This document shows, piece by piece, positions 37,433-47,866 of a DNA stretch of 64,000 nucleotides (position 1 is the first letter of the stretch; every line of letters begins with the position of its first letter). The position numbers and the translations under genes are program-made. The notes beneath the pieces are model-generated. The model ran no database searches, was not told where the DNA came from, and was given only the letters and a program-made list of their open reading frames with translations. Source of the DNA: Opitutaceae bacterium (GTDB lineage Bacteria; Verrucomicrobiota; Verrucomicrobiia; Opitutales; Opitutaceae); NCBI GenBank assembly GCA_016794625.1, contig JAEUGY010000054.1:25435-89434 (forward strand). Reading direction: 5' to 3'.

Positions 37433-37873
37433 CTACCGTCGGTAGTAGGTGCGGAACAACGGCACGTTTGCGAAGTGGCGTACCCCGGCCTCCTCTCGGG
37501 CCCGCTGGGCGGCTCCGGGATCGGAAACCTCGACCACATCAAATCGAAACGTCCCGGGCCGACTCCTCACCGGGAGCGCCCGCAGGTAAGCGTCGCACGC
37601 CACCAACAATGCCCGTCGTTTCCGTTGATTGACGGCAAACCGACCCGAGACCGCGGCGGCGCGTTTGCGTGTCTTGACCTCGACAAACACCAAGACGGCT
37701 CCGTCGAGGGCCACGATATCAATCTCCCTTCGGAGGTTGTTGGGATCGCGCCAGTTGCGGGTCACCACCCGAAAACCAGCATGTTCCTGGAGCCAGGACG
37801 CAGCGATCGCTTCCCCCCAGGACCCGGTGTCGCTCCCCTGCGTGCGAAAACGGTCCTGGATCCACTGCCACAT
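37433..37873 (-). CDS. UPF0102 (YraN-like) endonuclease-fold protein
   Basis: 146-aa protein of the YraN/UPF0102 family, which has a restriction-endonuclease-like fold and is linked by context to nucleic-acid processing, though its function is not settled. The core is G-x-x-GE-x-x-A at residues 14-24, then REIDIVALDG and LVFVEVKTRK, giving the D ... E-x-K site. It lies 15 bp downstream of smc on the same strand and is probably co-transcribed with it. An ATG at 37873 with an AGGA nearby is the start. Confidence 0.9.
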   Translation of the reverse strand: MWQWIQDRFRTQGSDTGSWGEAIAASWLQEHAGFRVVTRNWRDPNNLRREIDIVALDGAVLVFVEVKTRKRAAAVSGRFAVNQRKRRALLVACDAYLRALPVRSRPGTFRFDVVEVSDPGAAQRAREEAGVRHFANVPLFRTYYRR

Positions 37874-37888
37874 GCGATTCGGTCCTCA

Positions 37889-40800
37889 TCAGGCACCCGC
37901 CAGATGCGGACTCTTCGCGCCTCGCACCGCGTCAGCCATGTTTTGCTGCGCCGTCTCCGTGTCTCCGATCAAATGATTGAATTTCATCGAGACGGTCTTG
38001 GAGACGCCGCGCTCCTCCATCGTCACCCCGTAGATCGCCTGCGCGGCGGAAACCGTGCGTTTGTTGTGGGTGATGATGATGAACTGCGACTCGTGGACGA
38101 ATTTCTTCAGCAGATCGGTGAAGCGCCCAATGTTCGATTCGTCGAGCGGAGCGTCCAACTCGTCGAGCAAGCAGAAGGGCGACGGCTTCACCATGTACAA
38201 CGCGAAGAGCAGTGCGACTGCAGTGAGCGTCTTCTGTCCGCCGGACAGCAGGGTGATGCTCTTCAGTTTGGTTCCTGGAGGCTGGGCGGTGATCTCAATG
38301 CCGCTCTCCAGGACGTCGTCCGTCTGGATCAACTCCAGATTTGCCACGCCACCGCCAAAGAGGGTTTGGAAGGTGTAAACGAAGTTCTTCTTAATCTGCT
38401 CGAAGGTGACGGAGAACTGCTGCTGCGAGGTCTGGTTGATCTCATCGATCATCGCGAGCAACGAGGTCTTGGCCTGGACCAGATCGTCATTCTGGTTTTT
38501 GAGGAAGTCGTAGCGCTGCTTCAGTTCCGCATACTCCTCGATGGCGACCAGGTTGACCGCGCCCATAGAGGCGAGCCGTTGGCGCAAGGCTTCAATTTCA
38601 GTCTTGAGCGGAGCCCAGTCCGTCCCGGTTTCGAGAGACTTCAGGTCGTCTTCGGTTGGCTCCGGTTTGGGTCCCTTCTTCTTGCGACGACGGCTCGTGG
38701 TCGCCGGGGCGCTGGTCACAGCCGCGGCGGCGGGATCAACCGGAATTCCTTCCGCTCCGGACGCAGACACGGCCTCGGGCGAAGTCACCACCGGACTGGC
38801 GGCCGTTCCAGCCAGCGCCGCGGCGGGAGCGCTGCCCTCGGCCTCATCTTCGTCATCGTCCAGATCGAGCGGTTTGAGATCCGCCGGCTCTTCGTCCGCC
38901 CGCCACAGCAACGCACGCCAGTCATAGGTTCCCACCCGGATCTGGAATTCGCGCTGCACGTCTTCTTCGATGAAAAGAGCCCGTTGCTTGCTCTCGGCGA
39001 GCTTGATCTCGCAACGGTTGAGTTCCGCCTGGGCACGGTCCGCCTCATTGCGGATGTCGAACTGCCCGGACTCCACTCCACCGATCGACTGCTCAAGCGC
39101 CACAAGTTCGCGCCGGATCTGTTCCACCTGTTGCTGGGCCACGACCAACGTCTCGCCGAGCTGGTGCGCCTGGGCGCGCTGCCGGTCACCGACCTGCTCA
39201 AGCTCCGTCACCTGCTCGCTCCAGACTTCAATCTCCTGCTGCCGCTGCACCAGCAATTCAGAGAGTTGTCCGCGCCGGCGTTCCATGTCCGCCAAACCGC
39301 GGTCGAGCACCTCGACACGCTGCCGGCGCTCCGCCAGTTCGAGTCGGGCCTGGGCAAGTGACTCGCGCTTCACGTCGCGGTCCGTCCGAAATTCGACAAT
39401 CCGCGTTTCCAGGCCCGCGATCCGCTCGCGCAAGGCTTCGACCGAAGCGGTGGCATCGGTCAAGCCGCGCTGCGCCCGTTCAAAACGGACCTGCGCCTCA
39501 TGTCGCGCCTGCTCCAGCGCCATGACCTCGTTCTCCATGCGGGCGAGTCGCGCCCCGATCTCATCCAATGCCTTTTGCGCCCCACGCTGTTCCTGTTGGA
39601 CCGCTGCCACGGTCTGCGTGGCAAGCAAGACGTCCTGCCGGCATTGTTCCAGGCGCCCCTCGGTTTCGGTCAGACGCACCTGCAGTCCGTCAATCAGAGC
39701 ACGCTGCTGATCGTGGTGCAGTTGGTCCTCGGCCAGCGCCTTGGCCGTTTCCCGCAAGTCCACCTCGCGCTGCATGATGGAATGCGCGGACTTCTTGTGG
39801 TAACCGCCGGAAACCAGACCCCGTTGATCCACCAAATGGCCACTGCGGTGGGCAACGGTCAAAAACGAAAAGCCAGGGTTGGTTTTCCAGAAATCGAGAA
39901 ACGCGTTCAGGTCCTCCGCGATGTAACAGGCATCGAGCAAGGCGAGGACCGGATGATCGTCCGTCGAAAATCCCACCACGGAAGCAGCCGTGATCAACCC
40001 GGGCGGAAGTGCATCCGGGCTCGGTCTGCGGCCGGCACCGACATCACCCACCCGCAACACCGCGGCACCAATCTGCTCCTGCTCAAGTTGTGAAAGGATG
40101 CGCTGGGCCGTCGCAACATCGAGCACGCTGATCGCCTCCACCGCCGATCCCAGGATCGCTTCGAGCGCTTTCGCGTACTCGGGCTTGATCTCCAGACCGT
40201 GGGTGATCGGCGCCACGCGGGAACCCGCCAGCGCTCCGTCGAGCTTGCCCTGCAGCACGGCCTTGGCCCCTTCGCCAAAGCCTTCGAGGCGTTCCTGCAG
40301 TTGCTGCAGCAACTTGAGGCGGGCCGTGCGCTGCGCGAGCCCGCGATCGATTTCCTGCAGCTTTCGTTGGGCGTCTCGAAACTCCCGGGTCAGGTCAGTG
40401 ATCGCCTGCTGCGATGCCGTCACTTCGTTGTGCGCACGCGACTTCTCGACCAACGCCTCCTCGACCCTGGCTTCGACCTCGCTGAACGCGGCGGTGGCGG
40501 ACGCCTGTTGGGCCCGGATGCCTTCAATTTCCTGGACCACCGCATCGTGGCGCTGGGCACTGGTTTTCTGGTCGACTTCGTAGCCGGTCGTGTCGGTGCG
40601 CAACCGCGCCACCGTGCTCTCGTGCTGGAGCAGTTGAAACTTGGACTGCTGCAACTCCTGCTCGTGCTTGGAAAGTTCACCTTCCACAATCGCGAGGTCG
40701 CGATTGCGCTGCTGGAACACATCGTCGGAACTGCCCAGCAAGGTCAGCTGCTGCTCCTTGTCCAACGCCCCCGTATCGACCTGCGAGGCGAGTTCGCGCA

Positions 40801-41794
40801 GCTGCATCTCAAGTTCTTCCAGGCTCGCCCGGGAAGATTCCAGCCGGTCGCTCAATCCGGTCCGCTTGATCTGGGCCAGATTCATCTGATTCTCCGCCTG
40901 CTCCTTTTGCGAGCGCAGGTCGAAAACCGACTGTTGCGCATCTTGGACCCGCTGGTTGAGACGCGACCGCTCGGTGCGCTTCTCTTCCAACGCGCTCTGG
41001 CGCTGCATCAACTCCACGCGACGTGTCTCCGCCGCCGCCCGCAATGAAATCACCTGATTTTCCAACCCTGCCAGGGTGGTCGTCAGCTCCGCATGCTGAT
41101 GCCCGGCGTGCGAAAGCACCAGGTGGCGCAAGCGGTGACTCAGCCGTTTGTAACGCAGCGCCTTCGAGGCCTGGCGGCGCAGCGAGCCAATCTGACGGCC
41201 GACCTCGCCAATCACGTCGGCTACGCGCGCGAGGTTCTGATCGGTCAGACCGAGTTTTTGCAGCGCTTCCCGGCGCTGCGACTTGTACTTGGTGATTCCT
41301 GCGGCCTCTTCAAACACCGCTCGTCGCTCCTCGGGCTTGGAGGAGAGGATTTGGTCGATCTGCCCCTGCGCCATGATCGAGTACGAAGTCCGACCGATAC
41401 CCGTGTCCATGAACAGTTTCTGAATATCCTTCAACCGGCAGGGCTGCCCATTGAAAAAGTATTCGCCCTGCCCATCGCGATGGACGCGGCGCATGATTTC
41501 GATCTCGTGAAACTCGCTTCCCAACTGCTTTTCACAGTCCGTCAGGAGCAGGGAAACTTCGCACAGCTGGGCTGGTTTCCGGGTATCGGCTCCTTCAAAA
41601 ATCACATCCTGCATCTTCCCACCGCGCAGGGCTTTGGCACTCTGTTCACCCAGAACCCACCGGATGGAATCGGCGATGTTCGACTTGCCGCAACCATTGG
41701 GACCCACCACCGCTGTCACCCCCGGTTCGAAACGGAGTGTGGTCGGGTCAGCGAAGGACTTGAACCCATGAAGCTTGAGAGCCTTGAGATGCAT
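37889..41794 (-). CDS. smc: chromosome segregation protein SMC with a long charged/Ala-Pro linker
   Basis: SMC ATPase (1301 aa from the ATG at 41794) that condenses and organises the chromosome. Walker A GPNGCGKSN is at residues 31-39. A first coiled coil, a hinge at about 510-700 (with VLRVGDVGAG and LVSGGYH), and a second coiled coil follow. The C-terminal head has MGAVNLVAIEEY, signature LLSGGQKTLTAVAL and Walker B FCLLDELDAPLDE. Between about residues 965 and 1050 the second coil is broken by an acidic stretch, an Ala/Pro-rich stretch and a basic RRRKKKGPKPE segment, which is unusual. Bacterial SMC is normally about 1170-1190 aa. Confidence 0.95.
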   Translation of the reverse strand: MHLKALKLHGFKSFADPTTLRFEPGVTAVVGPNGCGKSNIADSIRWVLGEQSAKALRGGKMQDVIFEGADTRKPAQLCEVSLLLTDCEKQLGSEFHEIEIMRRVHRDGQGEYFFNGQPCRLKDIQKLFMDTGIGRTSYSIMAQGQIDQILSSKPEERRAVFEEAAGITKYKSQRREALQKLGLTDQNLARVADVIGEVGRQIGSLRRQASKALRYKRLSHRLRHLVLSHAGHQHAELTTTLAGLENQVISLRAAAETRRVELMQRQSALEEKRTERSRLNQRVQDAQQSVFDLRSQKEQAENQMNLAQIKRTGLSDRLESSRASLEELEMQLRELASQVDTGALDKEQQLTLLGSSDDVFQQRNRDLAIVEGELSKHEQELQQSKFQLLQHESTVARLRTDTTGYEVDQKTSAQRHDAVVQEIEGIRAQQASATAAFSEVEARVEEALVEKSRAHNEVTASQQAITDLTREFRDAQRKLQEIDRGLAQRTARLKLLQQLQERLEGFGEGAKAVLQGKLDGALAGSRVAPITHGLEIKPEYAKALEAILGSAVEAISVLDVATAQRILSQLEQEQIGAAVLRVGDVGAGRRPSPDALPPGLITAASVVGFSTDDHPVLALLDACYIAEDLNAFLDFWKTNPGFSFLTVAHRSGHLVDQRGLVSGGYHKKSAHSIMQREVDLRETAKALAEDQLHHDQQRALIDGLQVRLTETEGRLEQCRQDVLLATQTVAAVQQEQRGAQKALDEIGARLARMENEVMALEQARHEAQVRFERAQRGLTDATASVEALRERIAGLETRIVEFRTDRDVKRESLAQARLELAERRQRVEVLDRGLADMERRRGQLSELLVQRQQEIEVWSEQVTELEQVGDRQRAQAHQLGETLVVAQQQVEQIRRELVALEQSIGGVESGQFDIRNEADRAQAELNRCEIKLAESKQRALFIEEDVQREFQIRVGTYDWRALLWRADEEPADLKPLDLDDDEDEAEGSAPAAALAGTAASPVVTSPEAVSASGAEGIPVDPAAAAVTSAPATTSRRRKKKGPKPEPTEDDLKSLETGTDWAPLKTEIEALRQRLASMGAVNLVAIEEYAELKQRYDFLKNQNDDLVQAKTSLLAMIDEINQTSQQQFSVTFEQIKKNFVYTFQTLFGGGVANLELIQTDDVLESGIEITAQPPGTKLKSITLLSGGQKTLTAVALLFALYMVKPSPFCLLDELDAPLDESNIGRFTDLLKKFVHESQFIIITHNKRTVSAAQAIYGVTMEERGVSKTVSMKFNHLIGDTETAQQNMADAVRGAKSPHLAGA

Positions 41795-41964
41795 GAAAGA
41801 GCGCCCGATTGAGACGCCGGAGTTTCGGTGAGCAAAGAAAAAACGTGCGTCCCTGACGCGCGAGTCTGCAGACACCCCAAATCAGGGGTGGCCGGAGGAA
41901 GGGATCTTTTACATCCCCATCGTCACCGGTCAGAGGCAACGTGGCGCCAGGAAAGAACCAAAGG

Positions 41965-43398
41965 TCACTTGTGATCCCAGGGAAGTTTGATCTTCAAACG
42001 CGGGTGTTCCCAGACTTTGAAGGGAGTGAACATCTTCCCTGGATTGAGGATGCCGTTGGGGTCGAGCGCAGCTTTGACCGCCTTCATCGCCTTGATTTGC
42101 GCGGGCGTGTGCTGAAGGCGGAGAAAGGGAGATTTGGCCAGTCCAATCCCGTGCTCGCCCGAGATGGCACCACCCAGTTTTACCACTTCACGCATCAGGA
42201 CGCCGACGGTGCGCTCCGCCCGCTGGTATTCAGCCCGATCTGCGGCATGATACATGATGTTCACATGCAGGTTGCCATCCGCGAGATGACCGAAGGTGGG
42301 AATTGGTAACCGCGCCGACGCGCGCAGGCGTTCGAGGAAGGCGGCAAAGCGTTCATAGTTCCGCATGGGAATCACGATATCCTCGTTCAACTTGGCGTCT
42401 CCCAGTTCGAACATGGCGCCCGAACACTTGCGGCGGACGCTCCACAATTCCTCCGCTTCGGCCCGGTTTCCCGCCTCCTTGTAGGCCACCGCATGAGCGC
42501 GAGCCCACTCCATTACGGCGGGACTTGTTTCCGCGAGTTCGCCCGCGGTTCCAGCCAGTTCCAGGAGAATCACTGCGCGGCCGGCCTGCCCTGGAAACAC
42601 CGTCTTGCCCGTCGCCCGTTCGGCGCAGGTGACACTGGCTCGGTCGAGAAACTCACAGATCGCGGGCTGGATGCGGCGGGCGAAAAGAGCGCGGGCGGCC
42701 TGAAAGGCGGTCACTTCATCGGCAAACGCCGTCAGGAGCGTCCAACGCGCCGCTGGTTGCGGGATGAGTTTCAACGTGGCCTCGGTGACAACGCCCAACA
42801 TGCCTTCGCTGCCGATCCAAAGGTCCCGGAGGTTGAAACCGGCGGCAAACTTCTTCGTGCCACTGCCCCACTCCACATACTCGCCGGTGGGCAGAAACCC
42901 ACGGAGCGCGAGGACAAAATCACGGGTGACTCCATACTTTCCCCCGTGCATACCGCCGGCGTTGCAGGCAATGTTGCCTCCCACCGTACTGTACTGCTTG
43001 GAGGCCGGGTCGGGCGGGTAGAACCAACCCGCTGCCTCCACGGCGCGCTGCAAGTCCGCCACCACGACCCCGGCCTGCGCCTCGACCGTGCCCGCCTCCG
43101 CATCAAGGCGGATGCGTTTCCAGCCCGACAGGTCGAGCACCCAGCCTCCTCGCAGCGGCGAGCCGGAACCCGTCAGGGAGGTTCCTCCGCCGCGGACGGT
43201 CACCGGAACCCCATACCGATTGGCCATGGTGAGCACCGTGGTGATATCCGATCGGGTGCGCGGACGGACCACGGCGGCCGGCATGAAGGAAAGTTTGCTG
43301 CCATCAAAGGAGGCCCGAAACCGGGAGGCTTCCTCCACGGAAACCTTCTGACTGAGGCGTCGCTTGAGCAGGCGGGTGGCGAGCAGGACCGAAGACAT
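41965..43398 (-). CDS. FAD-binding glycolate/D-lactate oxidase GlcD-like
   Basis: 477-aa flavoprotein of the GlcD/D-lactate dehydrogenase group. The PCMH-type FAD domain has VTVRGGGTSLTGSGSPL, DLSGWKRIRLDAEAGTVEAQAG and STVGGNIACNAGGMHGGKYGVT, and the C-terminal domain includes FGHLADGNLHVN and ISGEHGIGLAK. It oxidises a 2-hydroxyacid (glycolate or D-lactate) to the oxoacid. No glcE or glcF is seen next to it. It is divergent from the hydroxyacid dehydrogenase block. The ATG at 43398 was chosen; a TTG three codons upstream is possible. Confidence 0.88.
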   Translation of the reverse strand: MSSVLLATRLLKRRLSQKVSVEEASRFRASFDGSKLSFMPAAVVRPRTRSDITTVLTMANRYGVPVTVRGGGTSLTGSGSPLRGGWVLDLSGWKRIRLDAEAGTVEAQAGVVVADLQRAVEAAGWFYPPDPASKQYSTVGGNIACNAGGMHGGKYGVTRDFVLALRGFLPTGEYVEWGSGTKKFAAGFNLRDLWIGSEGMLGVVTEATLKLIPQPAARWTLLTAFADEVTAFQAARALFARRIQPAICEFLDRASVTCAERATGKTVFPGQAGRAVILLELAGTAGELAETSPAVMEWARAHAVAYKEAGNRAEAEELWSVRRKCSGAMFELGDAKLNEDIVIPMRNYERFAAFLERLRASARLPIPTFGHLADGNLHVNIMYHAADRAEYQRAERTVGVLMREVVKLGGAISGEHGIGLAKSPFLRLQHTPAQIKAMKAVKAALDPNGILNPGKMFTPFKVWEHPRLKIKLPWDHK

Positions 43399-43591
43399 AC
43401 CCCTCAAGTTTCCCGCGCCCCGTCACGGCGCGCAACTCCATAACCTCCACGGTGCCCGGACGGATTTTGCAGCCGCACCCCGATTCCGCGACTCGGTCTT
43501 CGACGGCGATTTCCGGTTTTTTTTGGCGTGGTGAACGTTAGGCATCTTCAGGCTTTTCAGTCTGTCGCCACCCGCGTTTGCTGAGCGTCCG

Positions 43592-44551
43592 ATGACACGT
43601 GTCCTTTTGTCGACCACCTCGTTTCAAGATACCCCCGGCGTCCATCATGAGATGCTGGCCAAGGCCGGTTTCGAAGTCGTGCGCGAACGGGGTCCTTTGC
43701 CCGAGAGCCGCATGCTTGAACTTGCCGGCCAGTTCGACGCCTACCTGTGCGGCGACGACGCCTTCACTCGAGCGGTGATCGAGAAGTCCCTTCCACGTCT
43801 CAAGGTGATCTCCAAGTATGGGATCGGCCTCGACAAAATCGACGTGGCAGCCGCGACCGAATTGAAGGTGCCGGTGCTGTTCACCCCCGGCGTCAACCAT
43901 ACGACGGTGGCCGAACACACGTTCGCCCTGCTCCTCGCCACCGCGCGCAATCTCGTAACGGAAGCCAACCACGTGGCGGCCGGTCGCTGGACGCGTATCA
44001 CCGGCTCGGAACTTTGCGGTAAAACGCTTGCAATCATTGGGTTCGGCCGAATCGGGAAAGAAGTCGCGATCCGCGCCCGTGCGTTCGGGATCAAGGTTCT
44101 CGGCTACGATCTCTACTGGGACGAGGATTTCGCGCGCTGGCATGACGTCGAACGCGTCCAGGATCTGGACACCCTGCTGTCCCGTTCGGACATTGTTTCC
44201 CTCCACGTCAACCTGACTCCGCAGACGAAGCACCTCTTGAACGGACAGAACCTGTCACGGCTGCGCAAAGGCGCCATCATCGTGAACTGCGCCCGCGGCG
44301 AACTGGTGGAGGTCGAGGGTTTGGTCGCAGCCCTGAAATCGGGACACCTGAGAGGCTACGCGGCCGACGTGCTGGATCAAGAGCCGCCGCCGGCGGACCA
44401 TCCGCTGCTCGGGCTGCCGAATGTCATTCTGACCCCGCACATCGGTTCGCGCACGAATGAGAGTGTGCAACGGCAAGCCTCCTGTGCCGTTGAGAATCTG
44501 ACCCTGTTTCTCTCGGGACGCCGTCCCATCGCGCAAGCGAACCTGAAGTAA
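43592..44551 (+). CDS. D-2-hydroxyacid dehydrogenase (SerA-like)
   Basis: 319-aa NAD-dependent dehydrogenase of the D-isomer hydroxyacid family. The NAD motif is IIGFGRIGKEVA, the catalytic Arg is in NCARGELVE, the Glu in DQEPPP and the His in TPHIGSR. It lacks the C-terminal ACT/regulatory domain of some phosphoglycerate dehydrogenases. It may be phosphoglycerate dehydrogenase or act on another 2-hydroxyacid. The gene begins a three-gene plus-strand block with an Ldh-family oxidoreductase 84 bp away and a PfkB kinase. The context favours a catabolic, not serine-synthetic, role. Confidence 0.87.
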   Translation: MTRVLLSTTSFQDTPGVHHEMLAKAGFEVVRERGPLPESRMLELAGQFDAYLCGDDAFTRAVIEKSLPRLKVISKYGIGLDKIDVAAATELKVPVLFTPGVNHTTVAEHTFALLLATARNLVTEANHVAAGRWTRITGSELCGKTLAIIGFGRIGKEVAIRARAFGIKVLGYDLYWDEDFARWHDVERVQDLDTLLSRSDIVSLHVNLTPQTKHLLNGQNLSRLRKGAIIVNCARGELVEVEGLVAALKSGHLRGYAADVLDQEPPPADHPLLGLPNVILTPHIGSRTNESVQRQASCAVENLTLFLSGRRPIAQANLK

Positions 44552-44635
44552 GTTCCGCCCCACCCCGTCCGTCAGTGCCAAATGGCCGGAGGCGCCCGTA
44601 CGGGCGCGGGACCGGCCCCGACCCCAGCCATCTCC

Positions 44636-45724
<1,089 letters not shown>

Positions 45725-45758
45725 GCTCCGCCACCGGTCTTTTCATTCTTCTTTCTCC

Positions 45759-46856
45759 ATGAGCCTCAAGATCAAATCCGCCTCCGACTGTCACTTCGAC
45801 CAGCTTTCCCTGGGCGAGGTCATGCTCCGCCTCGACCCCGGCGAGACCCGCGTGCGTACCGCCCGCCACTTCACTGCCTGGGAGGGCGGTGGCGAGTACA
45901 ACACGTCCCGTGGGTTGCGGAAGTGCTTCGGCCTCAAGACGGCCGTCTGCACCGCATTCGTCGACAACGAGGTCGGACACCTGGTTGAGGACTTCATCAT
46001 GCAGGGCGGCGTGGCGACGGACTTCATCAAATGGCGTGAAGACGACGGCATTGGCCGCACCGTCCGCAACGGTCTCAACTTCACCGAACGCGGCTTCGGC
46101 ATCCGCGGCGCCGTCGGTGTACCGGATCGCGGCAACACCGCTGCCAGCCAGCTCAAGCCCGGTGATTTCAACTGGGATCATATCTTCGGAAAACTCGGCG
46201 TGCGCTGGTTCCACACCGGCGGTATCTTCGCCGCACTTTCCGAAAGCACCGCCGCTCTCACGGTTGAGGCGGTCCGCGCCGCCAACCGGCACGGCACAAT
46301 CGTATCCTACGATCTCAACTACCGGCCGTCCCTCTGGAAAACCATCGGCGGCCTGAAGAAGGCGCAGGAGGTGAATCGCGAGATCGCCAAGTATGTCGAC
46401 GTCATGATCGGCAACGAAGAGGACTTCACCGCTTCGCTGGGTTTCGAAGTCAAGGGCGCCGATCACAGTCTGAGCCACATCGAAACCGAGGCGTTCAAGG
46501 CCATGATCGAAACGGCCGTGCGGGAGTTTCCCAATTTCAAGGTGGCCGCCACCACGCTGCGACGGGTCATCACCGCCACCAAGAACGACTGGAGCGCGAT
46601 CCTCTGGCACGACGGCAAATTCTACGAGAGCCGGAAGTACCCGGAGCTCGAAATCCTCGACCGCGTCGGCGGGGGCGACAGCTTCGCCAGCGGGCTTCAA
46701 TTTGGCTTCCTCTCCAAGAATGACCCCCAACTGGCGGTCGACTACGGTGCGGCCCACGGGGCCTTTGCGTCGACCACTCCGGGCGACACGTCCATGGCCA
46801 CGCAGAAGGAAGTCGAAAAATTGATGAAGGGCGGCGGCGCCCGCGTCGTGCGCTGA
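45759..46856 (+). CDS. PfkB-family sugar kinase (2-dehydro-3-deoxygluconokinase-like)
   Basis: 365-aa ribokinase-type kinase. The N-terminal GGEYN segment precedes sugar-binding residues; DLNYRPSLW and IGNEEDFTASLG are typical; the anion hole and catalytic Asp lie in VGGGDSFASG near residue 307. The match is closest to KDG kinases. The frame extends far upstream as shadow of the preceding gene; I take the ATG at 45759, 34 bp after its stop. It ends the hydroxyacid block and is followed by a hairpin. It may phosphorylate a sugar acid made by the dehydrogenases. Confidence 0.85.
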   Translation: MSLKIKSASDCHFDQLSLGEVMLRLDPGETRVRTARHFTAWEGGGEYNTSRGLRKCFGLKTAVCTAFVDNEVGHLVEDFIMQGGVATDFIKWREDDGIGRTVRNGLNFTERGFGIRGAVGVPDRGNTAASQLKPGDFNWDHIFGKLGVRWFHTGGIFAALSESTAALTVEAVRAANRHGTIVSYDLNYRPSLWKTIGGLKKAQEVNREIAKYVDVMIGNEEDFTASLGFEVKGADHSLSHIETEAFKAMIETAVREFPNFKVAATTLRRVITATKNDWSAILWHDGKFYESRKYPELEILDRVGGGDSFASGLQFGFLSKNDPQLAVDYGAAHGAFASTTPGDTSMATQKEVEKLMKGGGARVVR

Positions 46857-46869
46857 CGGTCAAGCTCCG

Positions 46870-46908
46870 GCCGAGGTGCGTTCTCCCGTCGGGAGAACTC
46901 GCCTCGGC
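46870..46908 (+). terminator. long hairpin after the PfkB kinase gene
   Basis: An 18-bp stem (GCCGAGG arms at 46870-46876 and 46902-46908, inner GTTCTCCC/GGGAGAAC) with one mismatch, one wobble and a 3-base GTC loop lies 14 bp past the kinase stop. There is only a TT after it on the plus strand, so it may be a terminator without a strong U tract, or an mRNA-stabilising hairpin. It lies between convergent genes. Confidence 0.6.
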
Positions 46909-46938
46909 TTCACCATGGCTTGATCTCGTGGGGCACGA

Positions 46939-47586
46939 TCAGGCTTTACGACGCAGAGTCGCCAAGCCGATCAGCGAGAGCAGGAGCAGAGCCCCTGTTG
47001 AGCCCAGGTCGGGCACGCCGTGGGTCTGAAAGGCCACAAGTCCGAAGTCAGATTCGCTCCCCGTCGAGCCCGAGGCCAACGGTGAGAGCGTCAGCGAAGT
47101 GATCGGCAACGTGCCAAACGGGTTTTGGATGTTCCAAATGCCCGCCCCAACAAAATCTACGGCCGGCGACAGGTTGGTCACGGTCGATGAGAGCAGAGAC
47201 CAGGTGGCGGTCGTCTCGCCCGTGGCCGTCAAGATAAAGGGGACCAGAGCCCCGTTGGGATAGGCGCCGGCGCGCTCGTTTCCGTCGCCATACTCCGGGC
47301 CGTCAAAAAGCATGCCGAGGGTGAGCGAACTGAAGATCTGGGGAGAAAGAAACGTGATGGTGACGCTTTGACCCAGATCGATTTCACTATCCACGCCCAG
47401 AAAGGTGATGAGGGGCTCGGTAAAGGCCGACAGCGTCAGGGTGCCACCCGATGCGCTGAATGTGGCCCCCGCAGGGGCGTTGATCCCATTGACCCCGGCG
47501 TGGTACGAAATGGTACCCGCCTGAAGCCGCGCCGCCGCACTGATCACAAGGACCGCGAGGGAAACCCGAAGAGCATTCATAGCCAT
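46939..47586 (-). CDS. secreted VPDSG-CTERM protein
   Basis: 215-aa exported protein. The start is the ATG at 47586, giving a signal peptide with core LRVSLAVLVISAAARLQA. The middle is a beta-rich, Gly/Ser/Thr-rich domain with no recognised catalytic site. The C-terminus is a sorting tail: VPDLGST, then a hydrophobic LLLLSLIGLA helix and RRK, the VPDSG-CTERM layout typical of Verrucomicrobia. Such tails are handled by exosortase, which is not in this window. The open frame above the start is low-complexity shadow. An ATG at 47580 is a possible alternative. Confidence 0.8.
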   Translation of the reverse strand: MAMNALRVSLAVLVISAAARLQAGTISYHAGVNGINAPAGATFSASGGTLTLSAFTEPLITFLGVDSEIDLGQSVTITFLSPQIFSSLTLGMLFDGPEYGDGNERAGAYPNGALVPFILTATGETTATWSLLSSTVTNLSPAVDFVGAGIWNIQNPFGTLPITSLTLSPLASGSTGSESDFGLVAFQTHGVPDLGSTGALLLLSLIGLATLRRKA

Positions 47587-47866
47587 GACAAGTCGACTTC
47601 CGTGCCCTACGGCTCGCACCGACGGGCGCGGTCCCGGCGCAGAAGGCGCTGGAGGCACCGTTGCCCGATCTCCCCTTGCCGCAATGAAATTCGCCGGACT
47701 GCGTGGAAGTGCCCAAGGATCAGGGGACAACTACGTAGAAAAACCGTCTCCCCAATGAATTCAAAACGGTATTAGAGGCCATCATTGACCGGCGAAACGC
47801 CCCGGCGGGCGCCGGAAAGGATTGAAACTTAGGGCACAGCGGCTCGCACTTCCACAGGCCCCTCTC

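Noticed and set aside
36362..39361. 999-codon open frame on the plus strand across zwf, yraN and smc
   Set aside because: It is antisense to three clear minus-strand genes and crosses their boundaries. The translation is rich in Arg, His, Gly and Leu with no domain pattern, as expected for a shadow frame in GC-rich DNA.
41873..41890. Hairpin CACCCC-AAATCA-GGGGTG between smc and the glcD-like gene
   Set aside because: The stem is six bp and has no T tract on the minus strand; it is weak as a terminator.
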